Assembly: GCA_016200765.1 (NCBI GenBank)
Contig: JACQEC010000115.1
Span: 1 to 5,591, forward strand
DNA: 5,591 nucleotides
Reading direction: 5' to 3'
Source: Chloroflexota bacterium
GTDB lineage: Bacteria > Chloroflexota > Anaerolineae > JACRMK01
The position numbers and the translations under genes were made by a program. This document shows positions 1 through 5,591 of this stretch, one piece after another. Every line of letters begins with the position of its first letter. Positions within the stretch are counted from its first letter, which is position 1. Below the pieces are notes generated by a model. That model saw nothing but the letters and a program-made list of their open reading frames with translations. It was not told where the DNA came from and did no database searches.

Positions 1-123
1 AAGGCCGAAGGCATCTTGCGCTTCTATCTCGAAGGCCGGCGTCCGGCGCAGGAGCAGGTGTGGCCGGAGGCCCTAGCGCGCCACCCGTCCGAGCCGAACG
101 CCGCCGCATCGCGCACGACATGA
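1..123 (+). CDS. C-terminal end of an unidentified protein (partial, 5' end outside the window)
   Basis: Reading frame 1 is open from the first base and ends at TGA 121-123, giving 40 residues that begin KAEGILRFYLEGRRPAQ and end in a Ser/Ala/Thr-rich tail (AAASRTT). The frame carries no recognisable motif. The basic, partly amphipathic stretch followed by a low-complexity polar tail is typical of a cytoplasmic C-terminus. The next gene starts 7 bases after this stop on the same strand, so the two are probably co-transcribed. By position it could be a glycosyltransferase or another polysaccharide-locus enzyme, but nothing in these 40 residues proves that. Confidence is moderate because the evidence is an open frame, matching strand and tight spacing only. 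Confidence 0.5.
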   Translation, partial: KAEGILRFYLEGRRPAQEQVWPEALARHPSEPNAAASRTT

Positions 124-130
124 GACGGCC

Positions 131-2203
131 GTGAAAAAGCGAACTGCTTGGGCGGCGATTCTCGCCATCGGAATAGCGGGCAGCCTCATCCTCGCCGTTC
201 TCCGCGCGAACCTGCTCGCTCCGGTCTCCGCCGGAGGGCAATTTCCCATACCGGTCGTCGCCATTCATGTTTCTGAACTCACCCAGCATCTGGAAGCCAC
301 GCCCGCCAACTACGCCGACCTGAACGACCCCGGCATGTCCGGTTTTCAGTGGTGGCCGGTGGCGTGGCACTACTTCACGATCTACGAGGCGCTGGAAGAC
401 GCCCTTCGCTCGGACGGCACACCCTTTGTCGAGGTCAGCGACGCCCAGATTAGCGCGGGGCAACTCATGGGCGGCGATGGTCTGCCGCGCTACCCCATCG
501 TGATCAGCCTCGCAACAGAAGCAGTGGACGACGCGGAGGTTGCGCCTCTGCGGCAATACGTCGCGGCGGGCGGCTTCCTCTTCGTCGGCTCGTCGGCCTT
601 TACGCGCCACCCGGACGGGACCACGCGCGGCGATTTCGCGCTGGCGGCGGAGATCGGCTTGCAGATGGTCGCCCCCCGCCTGCAGAACTGGTACAAGAAC
701 GACGTCTTCACCAAAGTTGCCGACCACTTGCTGGTCGCGCATTTCCCGCCGGGCGACCTGCACTGGCGGATGCCGCTCCACTCGGAGCAGATGTCGTTAA
801 GCGTTATGCACGCCGAAGGCAGCCCGCGCTACGGCGAAGCCGCCCAATATACCTGGCAGGTGCGCGCGACCGGCGCCGAGGTGCTCGCCATGGGACGCGC
901 CGGGCCGCTTCTGACCGACCGGCCATCGGGCAACGGACACCTGATTTACTACGGCGCGATGCAACCGCTGATCGGGCATGGCACGTCCGATCCGGGGATG
1001 TATGCTTACGTCATCTTCCGGCAAGTCATCGAGTGGGCTTTTGCCTCTGCGCGCGCGCCGCTGGTCAGGCTTAGCCCATGGCGCTACCCGTATGACGCCG
1101 CACTGCTCATTCGCCACGACCTGGAAAACTCCGCCCCGCGGATTCAAGGGGTGGAACCGTCCGCCCAGTTTGAACAATCGCTTGGCGCGAAAGCCGACTA
1201 CTATTTTACCACCGGCACGCTTCGGATTGGCTCGGAAGACCAGCAAATCTCGGATGCGCAGAAAGAGGAAGCGATTGCCGGCCTGCGGCGGGCGGTTTCG
1301 CTGTACGGCGCGACGATAGGCTCGCATAACGGCGGTCTACCCAACCCGATCACCAACACACTGGCGGCCAGCGCCTACGATTACTGGCACTGGGGGCCCG
1401 ATCAGGTGCTGAACCTGAACAAGCCCGGCTATGCCGCTGGTAAGACGTACGCCTACACCTCTATCTTGAACTCTTTTCAAGACATCGAGCAATGGCTGAG
1501 CGGATTGGACAACGGCCGCGCCGGTTGCGGCGCGGCGAACAACTGCCCGCGCATATGGGCGGCGCCTTACTACGCGGCCACCCGTGAAGACTCCTATGCC
1601 ATATTGGAGAAGCTGGGAGCCATTACCGCCGGAGAGCAAAAGGATGGGCCGTTTCCTCACTGGACGCTCTCCACGCAGACGGCGGGCAAACATTATACGT
1701 TCCTGACACTGCCCCTGAGCGATTGGGTTGTCGGCGCGGAGGCCGTCTCGGCGTTGGAATATCACAACGCACCCTCCATGCACGCGGCGGTTGATTTCTA
1801 CGCGCGTCTTGGAATGCTCATCAACATTCACGGGCACAATCTGGCCTCGATCGGGCTGATGCGCGACTACATCACCTATGCGCTCGCCAAACCGCGCATC
1901 TGGTCAACCAACGCCGTTGGGGTTTATGACTGGTGGCGAGTACGCTCCAATGTGGCGATTACCCCCAGTTATAGTAAAATGAAGGACACCATTACCGCGC
2001 ATGTTACGGTGAGCGGCGCATCGGATACCGAGACAGCGATTGAGATCACGATTCCAGATTGGTCTCCTGATAAGATCAGCGCGGTTCACGTCTTCCGCGA
2101 TGGTGTGGTCGTGACTTCGGATGATTACCGCGCAACCCGTGATGGGGTAAAGGTGAAGGCGGGCGCCGGGTCGGCCAGGCTGGAAGTGCGCTATGCCGAA
2201 TAG
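131..2203 (+). CDS. Exported or membrane-anchored polysaccharide-deacetylase-like protein with N-terminal GATase-like domain
   Basis: The 690-residue protein starts at GTG 131. This start is chosen because MKKR is followed directly by a hydrophobic helix (about residues 6-30), a signal peptide or N-terminal anchor; the ribosome site before it is weak. Residues about 40-305 resemble a glutamine-amidotransferase-like (flavodoxin-type) fold: a beta strand plus the 'LRQYVAAGGFLFVGSS' element at 140-155, and a late 'GNGHLIYYGAMQPL' strand at 267-280. Residues about 318-600 resemble a NodB/polysaccharide-deacetylase barrel, with RHDLEN at 328-333 (H329, D330) in place of the usual motif 1, GSHNGG at 397-402 (H399), WAAPYY at 476-481 and INIHGHN at 564-570. 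The last 90 residues look like a small beta domain. The fold suggests deacetylation or hydrolysis of a glycan outside the cytoplasmic membrane. The motifs are divergent, so activity is uncertain. The frame is intact, and the gene lies upstream of sugar-nucleotide genes in a probable operon. Confidence 0.8.
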   Translation: MKKRTAWAAILAIGIAGSLILAVLRANLLAPVSAGGQFPIPVVAIHVSELTQHLEATPANYADLNDPGMSGFQWWPVAWHYFTIYEALEDALRSDGTPFVEVSDAQISAGQLMGGDGLPRYPIVISLATEAVDDAEVAPLRQYVAAGGFLFVGSSAFTRHPDGTTRGDFALAAEIGLQMVAPRLQNWYKNDVFTKVADHLLVAHFPPGDLHWRMPLHSEQMSLSVMHAEGSPRYGEAAQYTWQVRATGAEVLAMGRAGPLLTDRPSGNGHLIYYGAMQPLIGHGTSDPGMYAYVIFRQVIEWAFASARAPLVRLSPWRYPYDAALLIRHDLENSAPRIQGVEPSAQFEQSLGAKADYYFTTGTLRIGSEDQQISDAQKEEAIAGLRRAVSLYGATIGSHNGGLPNPITNTLAASAYDYWHWGPDQVLNLNKPGYAAGKTYAYTSILNSFQDIEQWLSGLDNGRAGCGAANNCPRIWAAPYYAATREDSYAILEKLGAITAGEQKDGPFPHWTLSTQTAGKHYTFLTLPLSDWVVGAEAVSALEYHNAPSMHAAVDFYARLGMLINIHGHNLASIGLMRDYITYALAKPRIWSTNAVGVYDWWRVRSNVAITPSYSKMKDTITAHVTVSGASDTETAIEITIPDWSPDKISAVHVFRDGVVVTSDDYRATRDGVKVKAGAGSARLEVRYAE

Positions 2204-2206
2204 CGC

Positions 2207-2223
2207 GACAGCAATCGGCTGTC
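2207..2223. repeat. Short perfect inverted repeat after the deacetylase-like gene
   Basis: GACAGC (2207-2212) and GCTGTC (2218-2223) form a perfect 6-bp stem around the 5-base loop AATCG, starting 3 bases after the stop at 2203. No T-run follows, so it is not a standard intrinsic terminator. It could be a weak mRNA hairpin or a protein-binding palindrome in front of the sugar transferase gene, or it could be chance. It lies in the only sizeable intergenic gap (54 bases) of the + strand cluster. Confidence 0.35.
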
Positions 2224-2257
2224 AGGAGCCCTTGACAACGCTTGAGCGAAACCCTAT

Positions 2258-2748
2258 ATGTTAAAGCGGTTCTTTACGCCAGCCCGCGCGTGGGGAAGGA
2301 TGGGCGGTTGTTCAATATGATCAAGTTTCGCACGATGGTCGTGGGCGCCGACCGGCGGGGGCCGCTCGTCACGGCAGGCGACGACCCGCGCGTGACCCGC
2401 ATCGGGCGCTTTCTGCGACGCACGAAACTTGACGAACTGCCGACGCTCTGGAACGTGTTGACAGGCGAGATGAGTCTGGTCGGGCCGCGCCCGGAGAACC
2501 CGCAATCGGCGGCGCTCTACACCGAAGCGCAGAAGCGGGTGCTGACGGTCAGGCCGGGCATCACCAGCCTCGCCACGGTCAAGTATCGCCATGAGGAGCA
2601 ACTTCTGGCTGGCTCAAGTGATCTCGAAGCGGCGTATTTCCAGATCATGCAGGATAAACTTGCATTAGAACTGGAATACGCGGATAATCAATCCGTATGG
2701 CTCGATCTGCAAATCATCTTCAAGACCTTCATGGAGTTATTCCGGTGA
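2258..2748 (+). pseudogene. Sugar transferase (polyprenyl-phosphate phosphoglycosyl transferase), N-terminal membrane helix deleted
   Basis: The family transfers a sugar phosphate from a nucleotide sugar to undecaprenyl phosphate on the inner face of the membrane (bacterial sugar transferase family, PglC/WcaJ-type catalytic domain). The frame from about 2269 to TGA 2746-2748 encodes a full cytosolic catalytic part: SPRVGKDGRLF, KFRTM, the Asp-Glu catalytic pair in TKLDELP, SLVGPRPE, RPGIT, KYRHEE and a normal C-terminus. The family's usual beginning, KR-F-D followed by a re-entrant membrane helix up to GPVxY, is missing. ATG 2258 begins MLKRFF, the normal start, but in another frame; that frame runs into TGA at 2318-2320. 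The two frames meet at 2267-2275, so about 30-35 codons (family comparison) and the phase have been lost. The longest open frame begins at TTG 2242, which I regard as accidental. Without the membrane helix the product is probably inactive. An assembly error is the main alternative. Confidence 0.8.
2733..2747 (+). promoter_or_regulatory. Ribosome binding site fixing the aminotransferase GTG start
   Basis: GGAG at 2733-2736 is followed after 8 bases by GTG 2745-2747, which overlaps the TGA stop (2746-2748) of the sugar transferase. The upstream in-frame ATG at 2697 would add 16 residues encoded inside the sugar transferase gene. The downstream ATG at 2766 has no good ribosome site. The GTGA overlap suggests translational coupling. 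Confidence 0.65.
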
Positions 2749-3950
2749 ACCAACGCGCGGCCTTCATGCCATTTTCCCTGCCCACCATCGGCGAAGAAGA
2801 AATCGCCGAGGTGGTAGATAGTTTGCGATCGGGCTGGGTCACGACCGGCCCCAAGACGAAACGATTTGAGTCGGCGTTCCGTGAATATGTTGACACGGCG
2901 CACGCGATTGCGGTCAACTCCTGTACGGCCGGCCTGCATATCGCCTTGACCGCGCTGGGCATTGGCCCCGGCGACGAGGTGATTGTCCCGACGCTCACCT
3001 TCTGCTCGACGGCCAACGTCGTCGTGCATCTGGGGGCGCGGCCGGTGTTGGTGGACGTGGGCGAGGATTCCAACGTCACCGCCGAAGCCGTGGAGCGCGC
3101 CATCACCGCCCGCACCAGAGCCATTGTGCCGGTGCATTACGGGGGGCAGGCGTGCGATCTGGAAGCGATTTACGAGGTGGCGCGCCGCTATCGCCTGCCG
3201 GTCGTCGAGGACGCGGCGCACGTCGTTGGCGCGGAATATCACGGCTACAAAATCGGCTCGGATGCGCTCTATCATGCTCTGGCAGGGCAGAACGGGCACG
3301 GCGTCAGCGGCGTCACCGTCTTTTCGTTCTACGCAACTAAGAACATGACCACCGGCGAGGGCGGCTTGATCACTACCGCAGACGAGGGGCTGGCCGAGCG
3401 GATGCGCGTGCTCTCTCTGCACGGTATGAGCCACGATGCCTGGAAGCGCTACACGAGCGCCGGTTCTTGGTATTACGAGGTGGTCGCGCCCGGTTACAAA
3501 GACAACATGACCGACATTCAGGCCGCGCTGGGCATTCACCAACTGCGCCGCCTCGATGGCTTCATTACCCTGCGCCAGCAGTACGCGCGGATGTTTGACG
3601 AGGCTTTTGCGGCCATCCCCGAAATCGGCACGCCGCAGACCCATGCAGACCGCAGTCACATCTATTATCTGTATGTGATTCGCCTCCAGTTGGAACGGCT
3701 GACGATTGACCGCGCGCAGTTCATCGAGGAGTTGAAGGCGCTCAATATCGGGACGAGCGTGCATTTCATCCCGGTGCACCGGCATCCGTATTACCGCGAC
3801 ACCTTCGCGTACCCGCCGGAGGCGTTCCCGGTCGCCGAGCGCCTCTACGAGCGCATCATCTCGCTGCCGCTGTACCCGACCATGAGCGCGGCGGATGTCG
3901 AAGACGTCATTCAGGCGGTGGAGTCTGTCGTCGAACAGCATCGCCGCTAA
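2745..3950 (+). CDS. DegT/DnrJ/EryC1/StrS-family PLP-dependent sugar aminotransferase, ArnB-like
   Basis: This 401-residue cytoplasmic enzyme belongs to the family that moves an amino group, usually from glutamate, to a keto group on a nucleotide-linked sugar. It begins MNQRAAFMPFSLPTIGEEEI and continues SGWVTTGPKTKRFE, very close in wording to ArnB-type aminotransferases. The PLP-binding features are visible: EDAAH with D156 (expected partner of the pyridine nitrogen) and FSFYATKNMTTGEGG with K199 as the Schiff-base lysine. GYKDNMTDIQAALG and the SVHFIPVHRHPYYR segment near the C-terminus are also typical, and the length is normal. About 15 extra residues (S172-G189) lie between the KIG turn and the lysine strand compared with ArnB. 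The start overlaps the preceding gene by 4 bases, and the next gene follows after 9 bases. The likely substrate is the 4-keto sugar nucleotide made by an SDR enzyme; the exact sugar cannot be read from the sequence. Confidence 0.92.
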   Translation: MNQRAAFMPFSLPTIGEEEIAEVVDSLRSGWVTTGPKTKRFESAFREYVDTAHAIAVNSCTAGLHIALTALGIGPGDEVIVPTLTFCSTANVVVHLGARPVLVDVGEDSNVTAEAVERAITARTRAIVPVHYGGQACDLEAIYEVARRYRLPVVEDAAHVVGAEYHGYKIGSDALYHALAGQNGHGVSGVTVFSFYATKNMTTGEGGLITTADEGLAERMRVLSLHGMSHDAWKRYTSAGSWYYEVVAPGYKDNMTDIQAALGIHQLRRLDGFITLRQQYARMFDEAFAAIPEIGTPQTHADRSHIYYLYVIRLQLERLTIDRAQFIEELKALNIGTSVHFIPVHRHPYYRDTFAYPPEAFPVAERLYERIISLPLYPTMSAADVEDVIQAVESVVEQHRR

Positions 3951-3959
3951 GGGAGTACC

Positions 3960-5467
3960 ATGCGTTTACCCGGATCACTGCCGAAACGGATCAGTTTCGA
4001 GGTTATCGAGCGCGTAGTCGCCGACATCGTCCTGATCAATATGTCTATTGTAACCGCCTTTATCGCGCGGTTTATCGTGTTTTTCTACCTCAATAAACGC
4101 GCGATTATTTCGGTGGGACCGTATGCATCCATCCTGGATGAATCGGTGCGCGATTATCAGGGTTCGGCCTGGCTCGTGACGTTGATCTGCCTGGTTGCTT
4201 TCGCACTCAGCGGTTTTTACAGCTACGGGCGTGCCTATCGCGGCCGCTACAAGGTGTTGGTGGTTTTTCAGGCCGTTAGCGGGGCCTATTTGCTCTTTGG
4301 CTTTCTGACCTTCTTTGTCCCTTTCCTCACCCATTTTCCTCGTAGTGTGTTGATCGCGTCGTGGTTTTTGACGCTCGCCGCGGTCGAGGCCGCGCGCCTG
4401 TGGGCGTACTTGTGGAAGCTGACCATGCGCAGTGAGACGAGGGAGGTGGCCGCGCGCTCGAAGTCAATCCATCACATTTTGGCGATCGGCGGCGCCGGTT
4501 ACATTGGCTCGATTCTCGTGCGGAGACTGCTGGAGCGCGGGTATCAGGTGACCGTACTCGATGCGCTGATCTACGGCGACGACAGCATCAAGGACCTCTA
4601 TGGTACGCCGCGCTTCGAGTTCATCAAGGGTGACTTGCGCGATATTGAATGCGTGGTCAACGCTATGCAAGGGATAGACGCGGTCGTTCATCTGGGAGCG
4701 TTGGTTGGCGATCCGGCCTGCGCCATTGATGAGCGTTTGACACTGGAAATCAATCTGGCGGCGACCCGTATGATCGCCGAGGTGGCGAAAGGCTTGGGGG
4801 TGGAGCGCTTTATCTTCGCCTCAACGTGCAGTGTCTATGGCGCAAGCGATGAACTGCTGGATGAAAAGTCGCGACGATCTTCGGGTTGTCGCCGCGCCCG
4901 CGCTTCGATCTGGTGGTCAACCTGCTGGCGGCGCGCGCGGCGGCCGGCGAGCCGGTCGTCATTATGGGCGGACAACAGTGGCGCCCGTTTATCCACGTCG
5001 CCGACGCCGCCGAGGCCATTACCCGCTGTCTCGAAGCGCCGGTGAGCGCGGTGAGGGGCGAGATTCTGAACGTGGGGTCTGATCGCGAGAACTACCAGAT
5101 CGCGCAAATTGGAGAGTTCATCCAACAAGTGATTCCGAATGTGACCATCGTAACCAAAGGCGAGGACCCCGACCAGCGCAACTACCGGGTTTCGTTTCAA
5201 AAGTTCCGCGAGCGCGTCAACTTCGTCCCCGCCCACACGGTGCGCGACAGCATTACGGAATTGAAAACGGCGGTCGAGCAAGGTCTGATTGGCGATTACC
5301 GCGACCCGAAATACAGCAACTATAAGACGCTGGCCGACGAAGGCATGGCCGACCGCATTCGCCGCGAGGATGACTGGTCGGCGCTATACAGCCCGTCACA
5401 ACCCGAAGCCGGCGCGATGCCCTTTCAGACGGCTCCCGCGCCGTCACCGTCTATGGGCGGCAAGTGA
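3960..5467 (+). pseudogene. Membrane-anchored NAD-dependent sugar-nucleotide epimerase/dehydratase (extended SDR), frameshifted with internal deletion
   Basis: ATG 3960 follows AGGGAG (3950-3955) by only 4 bases. Residues 1-155 carry four likely transmembrane helices (about 20-44, 69-88, 98-123, 129-152), resembling the membrane region of CapD/WbpM-type dehydratases and large sugar transferases. A Rossmann domain then starts with GGAGYIGS (177-184), TVLDAL with D201, KGDLRD (223-228), HLGALVGDPAC and STCSVYGASDELLDEKS (ending at 304). The frame breaks at about 4871. The rest continues two bases along as ATIFGLSPRPRFDLVVNLL (from 4871), GGQQWRPFIHV, NVGSDRENYQI, DQRNYRVSFQKF and a polar tail, ending at TGA 5465-5467. 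Family members have about 35-40 residues at the break, including the catalytic YxxxK, which is in no frame here. The first frame alone stops after 361 residues, at 5045. The intact enzyme would change the configuration or oxidation of a nucleotide sugar at the membrane. A real deletion and an assembly error both fit. Confidence 0.82.
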
Positions 5468-5591
5468 GCCGGCGCTGGGTTGAACCAAAGCGTCATCGCA
5501 AAGCCCAGCGCGCATCCGCCGATCACGGCAAGCCCCACGCCCCATATCGCATCATCGCCAACCACCGAGATAGCGAGCAGGCTGACGGCCA
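5425..5591 (-). CDS. C-terminal end of a convergent membrane protein (partial, 5' end outside the window)
   Basis: On the - strand a frame is open from the window edge (first full codon 5589-5587) to TGA at 5427-5425, giving 54 residues. They begin AVSLLAISVVGDDAIWGVGL, continue AVIGGCALGFAMTLWFNPAP and end in a short polar, acidic tail rich in Gly/Ala. The pattern of one or two hydrophobic helices plus a soluble tail looks like a genuine integral-membrane C-terminus. The 'ALGF...FNPA' stretch recalls the helix-loop of MraY/WecA-type phosphoglycosyl transferases, but the IFMGD motif that should follow is absent, so I do not assign it. Its last 43 bases overlap the 3' end of the epimerase gene in the opposite orientation. 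It could alternatively be a chance open frame. Confidence 0.5.
   Translation of the reverse strand, partial: AVSLLAISVVGDDAIWGVGLAVIGGCALGFAMTLWFNPAPAHLPPIDGDGAGAV
5472..5511 (+). terminator. Possible transcription-ending hairpin between convergent genes, no T-run
   Basis: GCGCTGGG (5472-5479) and CCCAGCGC (5504-5511) are perfect inverted repeats. In + strand RNA a U-G and a U-A pair extend the stem to 10 bp with a 19-base loop. It begins 4 bases after the epimerase stop at 5467. No T-run follows, so it is not a canonical intrinsic terminator. It also lies inside the probable - strand coding region, so base composition alone may explain it. Confidence 0.3.

Noticed and set aside
797..1837. 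Open frames on the - strand within the deacetylase-like gene
   Set aside because: They are basic, low-complexity antisense translations of an intact + strand gene with convincing domain structure.
2232..2260. TTGACA, 17 bases, TATATG: a sigma-70-like promoter before the sugar transferase
   Set aside because: The -10 element would overlap the likely true start codon ATG 2258, so transcription would begin inside the gene. The -10 matches only 4 of 6 bases, and TTGACA also occurs at 2459 and 2890 inside coding sequence, so chance is sufficient.
2688..3941. Long open frame on the - strand opposite the aminotransferase
   Set aside because: It mirrors the aminotransferase codon for codon, is full of Arg/His/Val as expected from antisense of G+C-rich coding DNA, and shows no family motif. 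The + strand protein has clear catalytic motifs.
4860..4890. Programmed ribosomal frameshifting joining the two epimerase halves
   Set aside because: No slippery heptamer is visible at the break, and even a perfect shift would produce an enzyme lacking the YxxxK segment. A deletion explains both the phase change and the missing residues.
4831..5082. Additional small + strand open frame across the epimerase break
   Set aside because: It is Arg/Gly/Ala-rich, lies in the third frame between the two real coding frames, has no ribosome site and resembles nothing known.
1..5591. Defence, toxin-antitoxin, CRISPR, insertion sequence or RNA-gene signals
   Set aside because: No repeat array, transposase motif, terminal inverted repeats, tRNA-like fold or small paired genes were seen. 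All sizeable coding regions fit surface-polysaccharide metabolism.

Overview
The window is a G+C-rich piece of a bacterial surface-polysaccharide (capsule, exopolysaccharide or O-antigen-like) locus. Genes are densely packed and co-directional on the + strand. The wording of the sugar transferase (SLVGPRPE, RPGIT, KYRHEE), the aminotransferase and the epimerase resembles Chloroflexota (Anaerolineae-like) homologues. This taxonomic impression is from memory and is weak, because no rRNA or marker gene is present.

Layout: (1) positions 1-123 hold the last 40 codons of an unidentified + strand gene. (2) 131-2203 is an intact, membrane-anchored or exported 690-residue polysaccharide-deacetylase-like protein with an N-terminal glutamine-amidotransferase-like fold. 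(3) 2258-2748 is a sugar transferase (polyprenyl-phosphate phosphoglycosyl transferase) that has lost its N-terminal membrane helix through an internal frameshifting deletion. (4) 2745-3950 is an intact DegT/DnrJ/EryC1/StrS PLP aminotransferase, ArnB-like, with a GTG start overlapping the previous stop. (5) 3960-5467 is a four-helix membrane domain fused to an extended SDR sugar-nucleotide epimerase/dehydratase. It is broken by a second internal deletion that removes the YxxxK catalytic segment and shifts the frame. (6) 5425-5591, on the - strand, is the C-terminus of a convergent membrane protein whose end overlaps the end of the epimerase.

In an intact ancestor the set would work together. 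The SDR enzyme and the aminotransferase would make a (deoxy)amino sugar nucleotide. The sugar transferase would load the first sugar phosphate onto undecaprenyl phosphate at the membrane. The deacetylase-like protein could trim or modify glycans outside the membrane.

The most notable result is that two of the four main genes carry similar internal deletions, each roughly 100 bp by family comparison and each of length 3n+1. At the first junction the remaining bases read both as the normal start of the family (MLKRFF) in one frame and as the normal sequence after the membrane helix (VLYASPRVG) in another. This is the signature of a deletion between short direct repeats. Either the locus is decaying or the assembly is wrong at both places; raw reads would decide. 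I see no CRISPR array, mobile element, RNA gene or defence system. All gaps between genes are shorter than 60 bases.
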